Shown one piece after another: positions 18,917 through 27,672 of a stretch of 64,000 nt of DNA; position 1 is the first letter of the stretch; each line of letters starts with the position of its first letter. This stretch comes from Devosia ginsengisoli. GTDB taxonomy: Bacteria; Pseudomonadota; Alphaproteobacteria; Rhizobiales; Devosiaceae. The notes under the pieces are model-generated. The model was given only the letters and a program-made list of their open reading frames with translations, was not told the origin of the DNA and ran no database searches. The position numbers and the translations under genes are program-made. The stretch lies in assembly GCF_007859655.1 (NCBI RefSeq), contig NZ_CP042304.1:4280501-4344500 (forward strand), given 5' to 3'.

Positions 18917-19890
18917 TGAACACCATCCTGCTCGTCATTCTTGCCATGGTCACCGTCGGCGCGGCGGGCTTGGCCCTTGTGCCCTCGGCACTGGGTGGTG
19001 GCCGGGCCGAAAAGCGCCGCAAGGCGCTGCAGGGCGACATGCGCGTCAATCGCCTCGAGGCCAATGCCGCGCGCAGCCGCGACGAGCGGCGCAAGAGCGT
19101 GCAGCAGGCCCTCAAGTCCCAGACCAACGCGCTCAATGCCAGGAAGCGCGTGGCGCTGCCGCAATTGCTGTTCCAGGCCGGCATGACCATCAAGCCGGCG
19201 GCCTTCATCCGCAACAGCATTATTTTCGGCGTGGCCGTGCTGGTCATCCTCATTCTCGTCCAGGTGCCGATCTACCTGGCCCCGGTCTTTGCCGTGGCCG
19301 CCGCCTATCTGCTGCCGCGCATCTATGTCGGCCAGAAGCGCAAGAAGTATCAGGACCGGTTCCTCGACGAATTGCCCAATGCCGTCGAAGCCGTGGTGCG
19401 CGGCGTCAAGACCGGCCTGCCACTCAACGATTCCATCCGTGTCGTCGCCAAGGACGCCAAGGAGCCGGTGAAGTCCGAATTCGGCCGCGTGCTCGATCAG
19501 CAGGCCTTCGGCCTGTCCATGACCGAGGCGGTCACCGTGCTGCTCGATCGCGTACCTTTGCCCGAGGTCAATTTCTTCGTCGTCGTCATCACCGTGCAGC
19601 AGCAGGCTGGCGGCAATCTCAGCGAAGCCCTGGGCAATCTCGCCAAGGTGCTGCGCAACCGCAAGAAGATGAAGATGAAGATCAAGGCCATGTCGTCCGA
19701 GGCCAAGGCCTCTGCCGGCATTATCGGTTCGCTGCCCTTCGTCGTCGGCACCCTGGTGAGCGTGGTCTCGCCCACCTATCTGGTGCCGCTTTTCACCACG
19801 TCGATGGGCCATATCTGGCTGGGCGTCGGCGCGGTCATGCTGGCTTTGGGCATCTTCATCATGAACCGCATGATCCAGTTCGACTACTGA
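18916..19890 (+). CDS. tadB: Tad inner-membrane platform protein TadB
   Basis: 324-residue protein with a type II secretion F domain (about 145-275: FLDELPNAVEAVVRGVKTG, QQQAGGNLSEAL) and about four membrane helices, two near each end. With TadC it forms the inner-membrane platform. ATG 18916 is chosen because it overlaps the cpaF stop; a GTG one codon earlier is also possible. Confidence 0.94.
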   Translation: MNTILLVILAMVTVGAAGLALVPSALGGGRAEKRRKALQGDMRVNRLEANAARSRDERRKSVQQALKSQTNALNARKRVALPQLLFQAGMTIKPAAFIRNSIIFGVAVLVILILVQVPIYLAPVFAVAAAYLLPRIYVGQKRKKYQDRFLDELPNAVEAVVRGVKTGLPLNDSIRVVAKDAKEPVKSEFGRVLDQQAFGLSMTEAVTVLLDRVPLPEVNFFVVVITVQQQAGGNLSEALGNLAKVLRNRKKMKMKIKAMSSEAKASAGIIGSLPFVVGTLVSVVSPTYLVPLFTTSMGHIWLGVGAVMLALGIFIMNRMIQFDY

Positions 19891-19906
19891 CCGGGAGCGC
19901 GTCGCC

Positions 19907-20920
19907 ATGAATTTCGTCGAGCTTCTGACCCAGCGGGAATTCCTCATCTCCGTGCTGGCTGCCGTGTCGGCCGCGGCCGTGGTGTTCACCTTCGGCTCCA
20001 GCTTCATCGTCAAGTCCGAGATGCGCGACCGCATCAAGCGGGTGGCGCTGGAGCGCGAGAAGATGCGCGCCGAGGAAATGGCCCGCCTGCGCGGCGGTGG
20101 CATCGCCGCTTCCGATAGCCGCGGCATCAGGCGCAACGGCGAAACCAAGACCTATATGAAGAACGTCGTGGAGCGCTTCGATCTCAAGAAGGCGTTCCAG
20201 GATGATGCCACGGTCGACAAGCTCGCCATGGCCGGCTTCCGCGGGCAGGGGCACCTGACCACCTTCCTCTTCATGCGCTTCGTCACGCCCCTGGTCGTCT
20301 TCGCGCTGGGCGCGGTTTATCTGCTGGTGCTGGCCCCCGGCGGCCGCCCGCTCTATCTCAATGTCACCTATGCCGTCGGCGCCGCTTTGCTCGGCGCCTA
20401 CCTGCCCAATCTGCTGCTCAAGAACACCACCACCAAGCGCCAGGCCTCCATCAAGAGAGCCTGGCCCGATTGCCTCGATCTGATGCTGCTTTGCGTCGAG
20501 GCCGGCATGTCGATGGAACACGCCTTCAAGCGCGTCGCCAAGGAAATCGGCGCCCAGAGCGTCGAACTGGCCGAGGAACTGACCCTCACCACCGCCGAAC
20601 TGTCCTTCCTTGAAGATCGCGGCCGCGCCTATGACAATCTGGGCCGCCGCACCGGCCTCGATGGCGTGAAGTCGGTCATGACCGCCCTCATCCAGGCCGA
20701 TCGCTACGGCACTTCGGTGGGCCAGGCCCTGCGCGTCATGGCCGAGGAAGGCCGCGAGCAGCGCATGATGGAAGCCGAAAAGAAGGCCGCCTCGCTGCCG
20801 CCCAAGCTCACCGTGCCGCTGATCCTGTTCTTCCTGCCGGTGCTGTTCATCGTCATCATGGCCCCGGCCATGATCAAGGTCTTCGGCAGCCCGGTTTCCA
20901 GCGCCATGGGCGGCGGCTGA
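19907..20920 (+). CDS. tadC: Tad inner-membrane platform protein TadC
   Basis: 337-residue partner of TadB with the same F-domain fold (WPDCLDLMLLCVEAGMSMEH near 185-204, QADRYGTSVGQALRVMAEE near 263-281) and membrane helices at the N-terminus, middle and C-terminus. A GGGAG site lies before the ATG. It is the last gene of the rightward pilus unit and converges on the small gene at 20934. Confidence 0.94.
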   Translation: MNFVELLTQREFLISVLAAVSAAAVVFTFGSSFIVKSEMRDRIKRVALEREKMRAEEMARLRGGGIAASDSRGIRRNGETKTYMKNVVERFDLKKAFQDDATVDKLAMAGFRGQGHLTTFLFMRFVTPLVVFALGAVYLLVLAPGGRPLYLNVTYAVGAALLGAYLPNLLLKNTTTKRQASIKRAWPDCLDLMLLCVEAGMSMEHAFKRVAKEIGAQSVELAEELTLTTAELSFLEDRGRAYDNLGRRTGLDGVKSVMTALIQADRYGTSVGQALRVMAEEGREQRMMEAEKKAASLPPKLTVPLILFFLPVLFIVIMAPAMIKVFGSPVSSAMGGG

Positions 20921-20933
20921 GCGCCATTGGCAG

Positions 20934-21161
20934 TCAGGCGCGCTTGGAGACTTTCTGGCCCATCCGCTCCATGGCGATGCGCGAGAACAGGTTCCCCTCT
21001 TCGGCAACCCGGTTCTTGCTGATCGCGGCGAAGCCGTTGGCGATCTGGGCATTCTTGTCGATGATCGCCTGCGCTTCGGCCCGACGCGCCTTGCGATATT
21101 CCATCTGGCTGGTGATGGGAAACTTGTGCATGTTCCAGCGGCTGATTTTCTCTGTCGCCAT
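20934..21161 (-). CDS. Small conserved-looking protein of unknown function
   Basis: 75 residues, soluble, basic, rich in Ala, Arg, Lys and Met, predicted helical, no signal or membrane segment. It starts nine bases after the stop of the TadD-like gene, so the two share a transcript. ATG 21161 follows GCGCC with only a weak ribosome site. I do not recognise a family. Its place at the end of the pilus locus suggests, but does not show, a pilus-related role. Confidence 0.6.
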   Translation of the reverse strand: MATEKISRWNMHKFPITSQMEYRKARRAEAQAIIDKNAQIANGFAAISKNRVAEEGNLFSRIAMERMGQKVSKRA

Positions 21162-21170
21162 GGCGCCGGG

Positions 21171-21941
21171 TCAGCCTTGCTCGATCAGGTCCCAGCGGTT
21201 CTGCTGGGTCAGCAGCGCCCGCACATAGGCCATGTTGCTCTCCACCTGCGCCGGCGGCAATTCGGCCGCATAGAGCGCCCGGCATTCCTCGAACCGCCCC
21301 TGCAGCCCCACGATCAGCGCCAGGTTCTGGCGGATCTGGCTGGTCGCGCCGCGCATCTGCACCGCCCGGCGCAAATGCTGCTCGGCGGCCGGCAATTCCT
21401 TGGTCATGGCGTAGCTGAGGCCCATATTCGCCTCGATCGAGGCCTCGCCCGGCGCAAATACCAGCGCCTGCGCATACAGCGCCCGCGCCTCCTGGTTGCG
21501 GCCGACCTGGTCGAGCGTCGCGCCCTTGACCAGCAGCGCATTCCAGTCCGGCGCTTCGGGGCGGATCACATTGTCGAGCACCTGCAGCGACTGGTCGAAC
21601 CGGCCATCTGATGTCAGCGCCTTGGCATAGGCCACGGAGATATCGACGTCGCCGGGGTATTGGGCCATGCTGATTTCCAGCACCGACACGGCCTGCTGGC
21701 TCTGCCCCACCGCGCGCAGGGCCGCCGCATAATGGATGGCGACACCCTTGTCCTTGGGATTGGATTTGTAGCGTGCCGTCAGCTCGCCCAGGCTTTGCTG
21801 GCTCTGGCCCGCCGCCATGCCGGAGTAGTCCGGCGAGGGCATGCTGCCCCGGTTCGACGCGCAGGCGCTGATCGCCACCGCGGCCACCCCGGCCAGCAGC
21901 AACACGCGCAACGGTCTCACAAGGCGGTTCAGCGACAGCAT
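21171..21941 (-). CDS. tadD: TadD-like TPR lipoprotein
   Basis: 256-residue lipoprotein with tetratricopeptide repeats. Signal peptide with lipobox AISAC (Cys27), then a linker and about five TPR-like helical pairs (e.g. GVAIHYAAALRAVGQSQQAV, VDISVAYAKALTSDGRFDQS). TadD proteins help assemble the secretin. Start chosen at MLSLNRLV; the frame is open to 22154 but those residues do not look native. The promoter side holds TTAACC-N9-GGTTAA (21959-21979). Confidence 0.92.
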   Translation of the reverse strand: MLSLNRLVRPLRVLLLAGVAAVAISACASNRGSMPSPDYSGMAAGQSQQSLGELTARYKSNPKDKGVAIHYAAALRAVGQSQQAVSVLEISMAQYPGDVDISVAYAKALTSDGRFDQSLQVLDNVIRPEAPDWNALLVKGATLDQVGRNQEARALYAQALVFAPGEASIEANMGLSYAMTKELPAAEQHLRRAVQMRGATSQIRQNLALIVGLQGRFEECRALYAAELPPAQVESNMAYVRALLTQQNRWDLIEQG

Positions 21942-22076
21942 GCCCCTGCAATAAATCATTAACCCTAACAGCCGGTTAAAGCGAAGCGGCTGCGAGGTGC
22001 ACAGGGTAGCTTCCAGCCCCGCGTTGCCGCGACTCTCCGGCCCCGCTACAACAGCAGCAACACCCCGGAGTCCACC

Positions 22077-23414
22077 ATGCCCAAAGCCCCCGTCCTGCCC
22101 CTCATCTGCGTCGAAGAGGGTGGGCTCGCCGCCGCCAATCTGTCCGCGACCCACGCAGCCTGGGCCCAGGCCAACGGCTTTTCCGGCCAGCGCGGGCGCC
22201 TGCTGGCGCTGCCGGGGCAGGGTGGGGCGGTCGATGCCTTTCTCTTCGGCACGGGCGAAGCCGACACCCGGCCGGCTCTGGTCACAGGCCTTGCCGGCGC
22301 TGCCCTCGCGTCAGGCGCCTATCGCCTCGAAGGCGCCCTGGCCGATCCTGATCTCGCCGCCCTCGGCTTCCGTCTCGGCGCCTATCGCTTCGATCGCTAC
22401 CGCCAGGGCAAGCCCGCGCCCACCCTTGCCGATCCCGGCCCAGCCGAAGTCACGCACCTGGTCGAAGCCGCTACCCTGGCGCGCGACCTCATCAATACCC
22501 CGGCCAATGACCTCGGCCCCGACGCCTTCGAGGCCGCAATCCGCGCCTTCGCCAAATCCCGCAAGATGGACATCAAGGTCACCGCAGGCGATGCCCTGCT
22601 CAAGGCCAATTTCCCGATGATCCACGTCGTCGGTCGCGCCAGTCCCGAGGCGCCGCGCCTCGTCGACCTCACCTGGGGCAAGGCCGGCGATCCCAAGGTG
22701 ACGCTGGTCGGCAAGGGCGTCACCTTCGATACCGGCGGCCTCGACATCAAATCCGCTTCCGGCATGCTGATCATGAAGAAGGATATGGGTGGCGCCGCCA
22801 ACGTGCTCGGCCTCGCCCATGCCATCGTCTCGGCAAAACTGCGCGTCCGCCTGCGCGTACTGATCCCCATCGTCGAAAACGCCATTGCCGGCGCCTCCTT
22901 CCGCCCCGGCGACGTGCTCAAATCCCGCAAGGGCCTCACCGTCGAAATCGGCAATACCGATGCCGAAGGCCGCCTCATCCTCGCCGACGCGCTGGCCCTC
23001 GCCGATGAGGAAAAGCCCGAACTCCTCCTCGACATGGCCACGCTGACCGGTGCCGCCCGCGTCGCCCTCGGCCCCGATCTGCCGCCGCTCTACAGCACCG
23101 ACGATACCCTCGCTCGCGCCCTCATGGCATCAGGCACCACCAGCGACGATCCCCTGTGGCACATGCCCCTCTGGTCGCCCTACGATTCGATGATGAGTTC
23201 CAAGATTGCCGATGTGAACAACGCTGCCACCGGCGGTTTTGCCGGCTCGGTCACCGCCGCCCTGTTCCTGCGCCGCTTCGTCGCCAATGCCGGTGCCTGG
23301 GTCCATCTCGATATCTATGGCTGGGCCCCCGAAGCCCGCCCCGGCCGCAGCCAGGGCGGCACCGACCAGGGCATCCGCGCCGTCTATGGTGTGCTGAAAC
23401 AGCGATATAGTTGA
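22077..23414 (+). CDS. Leucyl aminopeptidase family protein (M17)
   Basis: 445-residue cytosolic dinuclear-metal aminopeptidase. Metal and catalytic segments: GKGVTFDTGGLDIKSASGM near residues 213-231 and NTDAEGRLILADALALAD near 294-311. The N-terminal domain is shorter than in PepA of E. coli (503 residues), like PepB-type or alphaproteobacterial paralogues, so the symbol is left open. GGAG seven bases before ATG. Its TGA lies within the operator-like palindrome of the next gene. Confidence 0.93.
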   Translation: MPKAPVLPLICVEEGGLAAANLSATHAAWAQANGFSGQRGRLLALPGQGGAVDAFLFGTGEADTRPALVTGLAGAALASGAYRLEGALADPDLAALGFRLGAYRFDRYRQGKPAPTLADPGPAEVTHLVEAATLARDLINTPANDLGPDAFEAAIRAFAKSRKMDIKVTAGDALLKANFPMIHVVGRASPEAPRLVDLTWGKAGDPKVTLVGKGVTFDTGGLDIKSASGMLIMKKDMGGAANVLGLAHAIVSAKLRVRLRVLIPIVENAIAGASFRPGDVLKSRKGLTVEIGNTDAEGRLILADALALADEEKPELLLDMATLTGAARVALGPDLPPLYSTDDTLARALMASGTTSDDPLWHMPLWSPYDSMMSSKIADVNNAATGGFAGSVTAALFLRRFVANAGAWVHLDIYGWAPEARPGRSQGGTDQGIRAVYGVLKQRYS

Positions 23415-23439
23415 CTATGACAACGATTTGGTTGACTAT
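23407..23439 (+). promoter_or_regulatory. Operator/promoter candidate for the MarR-GNAT gene
   Basis: GTTGACTAT occurs at 23410-23418 and again at 23431-23439, 21 bases apart (two helix turns). The first copy is part of a palindrome ATAGT-TG-ACTAT (23407-23418). TTGACT at 23411 and GACTAT at 23434 are spaced by 17 bases and could be -35 and -10, so binding here would block transcription. Autoregulation by the MarR domain is inferred. Confidence 0.6.
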
Positions 23440-23468
23440 ATCAGCAGTCACCTCCCGGAGTCGGGCCC

Positions 23469-24392
23469 ATGTCCGTCAATCCCGCCGATATTGCGCAGGT
23501 CCGCGCCTTCAATCGCTTCTACACTAAAATCATCGGCCTGCTCGAAGAGGGCATGCATAAAAGCGCCTTCGGCCTCGCCGAGGCCCGGGTGATCTACGAG
23601 CTGGGCAAGCGCGGCCGTGCCACCTCGGCGGCCATTGCGGGCAGTCTCGACATGGATCGCGGCCAGATGAGCCGCCTCATTCTGCGGCTGGTCGATCAGG
23701 GCGTTGTCGCCGTGCTGCCGCGCGGCGCCGACAAGCGCTCCACGCCCCTGGCCCTGACCCCGGAAGGCGATGCGGTCTATCGCCGCTTCAACGAGATGAG
23801 CGATGCCGCCGTCGTCAGCGGCCTGCTCGAGCCACTGGATGAATTCGGTCGGCGCGACCTCGTCAGCGCCATGCGCCGCATCGAGGCACTGCTGGCCGAG
23901 CCCGGCGATACCCCGCTCGTCCTGCGCCCCCATCGCGTCGGCGATATCGGCTGGCTCATCCATCGCCAGGGCCTGCTCTACCATCTCGAACAGGGCTGGA
24001 ATGGCGAGTTCGAGACGCTCATCACCCGCATCTATGCCGAATACGAAGCCGCCCCCGCCACGCCACCCAAATCCCTTTTCATCGCCGAGCAGGATGGCGA
24101 GATCGCTGGTTCGGTCTTCATCATCCCGGCTGAAGAAGCCGGCACCGCCCAGCTCCGCATGCTCTATACCGAACCCGCCTTTCGCGGCCGTGGCATCGGC
24201 AAGCGCCTCGTCGAGGAAGCCGTCCGCTTCTCCCGCGCCTCGGGCTACCAGCGCGTCATTCTCTGGACCCAGGATTGCCTGGTCTCGGCCCGCCGCATCT
24301 ATCAGGCCGCCGGTTTCCAATTGATCCGCGAGGAAAAGCACCACTCCTTCGGCGTGGACCTCAACGGGCAATATTGGGCGCTGGAACTGTAG
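23469..24392 (+). CDS. MarR-type regulator fused to GNAT acetyltransferase
   Basis: 307 residues. The first half (about 1-150) is a winged-helix MarR domain (LDMDRGQMSRLILRLVDQGV as recognition region, then the wing RGADKRSTPLALT). The second half (about 155-307) is a GNAT domain with acetyl-CoA loop EPAFRGRGIGKRLVEEAV. Such fusions are widespread; ligands and substrates are mostly unknown. CGGAG lies before the ATG, after a duplicated operator-like site. Confidence 0.9.
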   Translation: MSVNPADIAQVRAFNRFYTKIIGLLEEGMHKSAFGLAEARVIYELGKRGRATSAAIAGSLDMDRGQMSRLILRLVDQGVVAVLPRGADKRSTPLALTPEGDAVYRRFNEMSDAAVVSGLLEPLDEFGRRDLVSAMRRIEALLAEPGDTPLVLRPHRVGDIGWLIHRQGLLYHLEQGWNGEFETLITRIYAEYEAAPATPPKSLFIAEQDGEIAGSVFIIPAEEAGTAQLRMLYTEPAFRGRGIGKRLVEEAVRFSRASGYQRVILWTQDCLVSARRIYQAAGFQLIREEKHHSFGVDLNGQYWALEL

Positions 24393-24395
24393 TCC

Positions 24396-24606
24396 GGTAG
24401 GCCGCCGGATGTATGGCTCGACCCCCTTGAGGTGGGTGACCCTGGACGCATGTAGCCGGCCTACCCCTCTCCCCCCGCGGGAGAGGGTGGAAATCCGCGT
24501 TCAGCGGATTTCCGGGTGAGGGGGCTGCGCCCTCCCATGCTTCAATGCTCGTGGAACCAACCCCCTCATCCGCCCTTCGGGCACCTTCTCCCACGAGGGG
24601 AGAAGG
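24396..24606. repeat. Inverted repeat and family C repeats
   Basis: Arms GGTAGGCCG (24396-24404) and CGGCCTACC (24457-24465) could form a hairpin after the GNAT gene. They are followed by family C: CTCTCCC...GGGAGAGG, an AAATCCGC...GCGGATTT hairpin, GGGTGAGGGGGC, and CCTTCTCCC...GGGAGAAGG. This fills the 273-base gap; nothing else is seen. Confidence 0.75.
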
Positions 24607-24665
24607 CAAAACGCCCAAACACTCCCCTGTGAGCAGGGCTGGATCAGCGATGGCCCCGCGTCGCC

Positions 24666-25373
24666 CTAGTTTAATGGTAGGTCCGGCTGCAGCGCAGGCA
24701 GGATGAACTCGTCAGGCGTCGCCTGGTCGATAACCTCCACCGCCTCCTGCACCTGCTCGGTGCCCGCCTTGGGAAACAGCAGCGGCGCCATGGCAAAGCC
24801 CAGGATGACCAGCACCAGCATGCCCCAGCCTGCAACCGCCTTGTGCTTCTCGATGAATTCGTTGGCCACCCGACCGAAGAAGAAAAACAGCCCGCACGGC
24901 ACGAAATAGCGCAACCCGCGACCGATCAGCCCGTAGATCACGAAGGTCCACAGATCGAGCCCCGCCACGCCGCTGGTAATGGTGATGACCTTGTAGGGTA
25001 TGGGCGAGATGGCCCCGATGATGATCATCAACGGGCCGTTGTCATTAAAACTTTGCCGCAGCGAGGCAAAGCCATCGCCCGCGCCATAGAAGTCGATGAT
25101 GGCCTTGCCCACGCTGTCGAACAGGAAATAGCCGATGGCATAACCCGCCAGCCCGCCCACCACCGACGCGATCGTGCAGATCGCCGCCAGCCGCCAGGCC
25201 CGCCGCCGGTCCGCCACGATCATCGGCGCCAGCATGATCTCCGGGAAGATCGGCAGGATCATCGCTTCGAGAAAGCACAGCAGCGCCAGGATAGGCTCGG
25301 CAAGGCGGTGCTTGGTGGCGAGTTTCAGCCTGTCATAAAGTTTGGGTCTGTCCGGCGCGGATGTGTCGTTCAT
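24666..25373 (-). CDS. DedA/YqaA-family membrane protein
   Basis: 235-residue inner-membrane protein of the SNARE-associated (DedA/VTT) superfamily, YqaA-like branch. Visible: LCFLEAMILPIFPEIMLAPM near the N-terminus, GGLAGYAIGYFLFDSVG, and ISPIPYKVITITSGVAGL with the conserved P-x-K. About five hydrophobic segments. Related proteins flip or move undecaprenyl or phospholipids; its own substrate is unknown. It is divergent from nothing close and ends in the repeat-filled gap. Confidence 0.87.
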   Translation of the reverse strand: MNDTSAPDRPKLYDRLKLATKHRLAEPILALLCFLEAMILPIFPEIMLAPMIVADRRRAWRLAAICTIASVVGGLAGYAIGYFLFDSVGKAIIDFYGAGDGFASLRQSFNDNGPLMIIIGAISPIPYKVITITSGVAGLDLWTFVIYGLIGRGLRYFVPCGLFFFFGRVANEFIEKHKAVAGWGMLVLVILGFAMAPLLFPKAGTEQVQEAVEVIDQATPDEFILPALQPDLPLN

Positions 25374-25440
25374 GGGCTCTCGGAATCAGTTCACTGACAG
25401 CTTTATCGCTCGACGCGGTCACCGCGGAATGACATTCGCG

Positions 25441-26379
25441 TCAATATCCCCGTCCGCGATCCACCACATTCACCAGCGGCTTGCCCGCCTCGTGCTCGTG
25501 GATGATGCGCGAAAAATACGCCACCCCGGTCGCCTCATTGCTGATCGCGGCGATATGCGGGGTCACATAGCAATTCTCGATTCCCCAGAGCGGGCTCGTC
25601 GCCGGCAGCGGCTCGGTCTCGAACACATCGAGGCTTGCTGCCCCCAGTGTGCCATCGCCAAGCGCCTTGACGATATCGGCCTCCCGCTGATGCCCGCCCC
25701 GCGCCGCATTGACGATGACAGGCCCACCATCGAGTCGGTCGCGCCGCAGCTTGCCAAAAGTCTCGTAATTGAGAATGCCGGTGGTTTCTGGCGTCAGCGG
25801 CAACAGGTTCACCAGAATGTCGGTGCCGCCAAGAAACGCATCGAACGTCTCCATCCCGGCAAAACCCTCGACGCCCTCGATCTGTTTCGGCGTCCGGCTC
25901 CAGCTGCGCAGCGTGAAGCCCAGCGGCTTGAGCCGCTCTGCCGCATCCTGCCCCAACACGCCCATCCCCATGATGCCGACCGTGGTTTCCGACGCCGCCG
26001 GCGGATAGAGCTGGCTCCAGCGCCGCGCCTTCTGGTCGGCGCGAAACCGCGTATAGAGCCGGTGATGCATGGTCACATGCGCCACCACATAGTCGCTCAT
26101 GCGCTGGCTGAGGTCCGCATCGACAAACCGCACGATGGGCGCATCGGGCAGGTTCGGATGCTTGAGCAGCGCATCCACGCCCGCCCCCAGCGACAGGATG
26201 GCCTTGAGCCCGCTTAGCCCGTCGAACGCCTCCGGCTTCGGTTTCCACACGAAGATATAGCGCACCTCGGCCGGGTCGAAATCATCACCCCTCTGCACCA
26301 CAGGGTAGGGGGCCAGCGCCGATTTCAGCTTTGCGGCCCAGCTCGCCTCGTCAACATCGGACAGGTGCAGTAGCAGCAT
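25441..26379 (-). CDS. Glyoxylate/hydroxypyruvate reductase A-like
   Basis: 312-residue D-2-hydroxyacid dehydrogenase. NAD(P) loop VGIMGMGVLGQDAAERL near residues 132-148; catalytic surroundings NAARGGH (Arg) and FETEPLPATSPLWGIENCYVTPH (Glu, His). Closest known type is GhrA, which reduces glyoxylate and hydroxypyruvate with NADPH. Start taken at MLLLHLSDVD; ATG 26400 is possible. GAGGAGG lies before the chosen ATG. Confidence 0.9.
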   Translation of the reverse strand: MLLLHLSDVDEASWAAKLKSALAPYPVVQRGDDFDPAEVRYIFVWKPKPEAFDGLSGLKAILSLGAGVDALLKHPNLPDAPIVRFVDADLSQRMSDYVVAHVTMHHRLYTRFRADQKARRWSQLYPPAASETTVGIMGMGVLGQDAAERLKPLGFTLRSWSRTPKQIEGVEGFAGMETFDAFLGGTDILVNLLPLTPETTGILNYETFGKLRRDRLDGGPVIVNAARGGHQREADIVKALGDGTLGAASLDVFETEPLPATSPLWGIENCYVTPHIAAISNEATGVAYFSRIIHEHEAGKPLVNVVDRGRGY

Positions 26380-26450
26380 GATGAACTCCTCCTCAAGCAA
26401 AGAGCCGCGCCTTGCGGGCGCGGCTCCTGTTCAAATCCGGTCTGGCGCGA

Positions 26451-27257
26451 TTACTGCGCGGTCGTGGTCGGCGTGCCTTCCACCGGCGTTTCCGTCGAAG
26501 TGGTTTCGGGCGTTTCCGTCACGGTTGCCGGCTCGGCTGCAGGAGCCTCGGCCGGCGCCGCAGCGGGAGCCTCAGCCGGTGCCTCGGCCGCGGGAGCAGC
26601 CTCAGGGGCCGGCGCGGCATCGGCGGCCGGAGCGGCCTCGGCATCAGCCGCGGGAGCGGCTTCCTCTGCCGGAGCAGCGGCGTCGCCTTCGGCGGGCGCA
26701 CCTTCTTCGGCGGCCGGGAACGGCACCGGCGAGCCCGACAGCGTCTGCAGGTAGGCCAGGATGTCGGCGCGCTCCTCCGCGGTGCGGATACCGGCAAAAT
26801 TCATCTTGGTGCCGGGCACATAGTCGCTCGGCTTGGTCAGGAAGTGGTTGAGGTTCTCATAGGTCCAGGTATCGCCGGCGGCGTTATGCGCCATCATGCC
26901 ATCCGAATAGGAGAAGTCAGGCACAGAGCCTTCGGCGCGGCCGACCACGTCATAGAGATGCGGACCCTGCTTGTTGGGCTCGCCCTCACCGAAATTGTGG
27001 CACGACTGGCACTTCTTGACGGCATTGGCGCCCTTGGCCGGGTCGGCGCTGGCCAGCAGCAGCCCCAGCGGCACTTCCGGCTCGGCTTCCGCCACGGCGG
27101 CGCCGTGGTCGACGACTTCCGGCTCCGGCAGGGCATAGCCCGGTCCACGCCCCTCGATGGGATGGTAGATGGCGTCGGCGACGAAGCCGGCACCCATGAC
27201 GAACAACAGCGTGCCGAGCACGGCGCCCATGATCTTGTTAAGCTCGAACGAATCCAT
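26451..27257 (-). CDS. Membrane-anchored cytochrome c with Ala/Pro/Glu tail
   Basis: 268 residues. An uncleaved N-terminal helix (about 9-31) anchors a class I cytochrome c domain: heme site CQSCH at 83-87 and probable axial Met152 in GTKMNFAG. This is the CycM type that carries electrons to terminal oxidases. Residues from about 181 to the end form an unusual low-complexity tail made almost only of Ala, Pro, Glu and then Thr. Start set at MDSFELNK; an upstream ATG at 27278 is also open. Confidence 0.92.
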   Translation of the reverse strand: MDSFELNKIMGAVLGTLLFVMGAGFVADAIYHPIEGRGPGYALPEPEVVDHGAAVAEAEPEVPLGLLLASADPAKGANAVKKCQSCHNFGEGEPNKQGPHLYDVVGRAEGSVPDFSYSDGMMAHNAAGDTWTYENLNHFLTKPSDYVPGTKMNFAGIRTAEERADILAYLQTLSGSPVPFPAAEEGAPAEGDAAAPAEEAAPAADAEAAPAADAAPAPEAAPAAEAPAEAPAAAPAEAPAAEPATVTETPETTSTETPVEGTPTTTAQ

Positions 27258-27672
27258 TTGGTCTCTCTGCCGGTCCATCCCCTGTGGACTTGTAGTCGAA
27301 CCCGGCTCGACTTTCGATAGTCCCAGGGGAAAATCGCCTCAACGGAGCGGCCCGACGCGGGCGGAAGATAGTCGCTAGGCGAAGCGGGCGCAACCATCCA
27401 AAAGCCGCCTGCGACACTTCGAACCGTCCCACAGGGCAAATCGCTCCAGTGGAGCGATTTGAGGTGAGAAGGCCATGAGGGCTACGCCCGAATGGCAGGA
27501 ACGCTTCCCTGGAGTGGAACAATTTAGGCCACAAGGCCAAGACGTCGGAGCCTGCCCCGGCGAAGGCCTACGCCCGAATGGCAGGAATGCCTCCCCCAGA
27601 GTGGAGCCCTCCTCCACCCGCTTCAATTGACTCCGCCTCCCCCGGGGTTCAAAAGCCATTCGCCTACCAGCT
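27258..27672. repeat. Gap with degenerate direct repeats and a long palindrome
   Basis: 415-base gap between the divergent cytochrome c and pheA genes. A near-perfect palindrome AAATCGCTCC-AGT-GGAGCGATTT is at 27438-27460. The words ACGCCCGAATGGCAGGAA and GAGTGGA recur at about 27485-27523 and 27570-27603 in a degenerate tandem unit of about 85 bases. Promoters must lie at its ends but none is clear. No gene seen. Confidence 0.7.
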
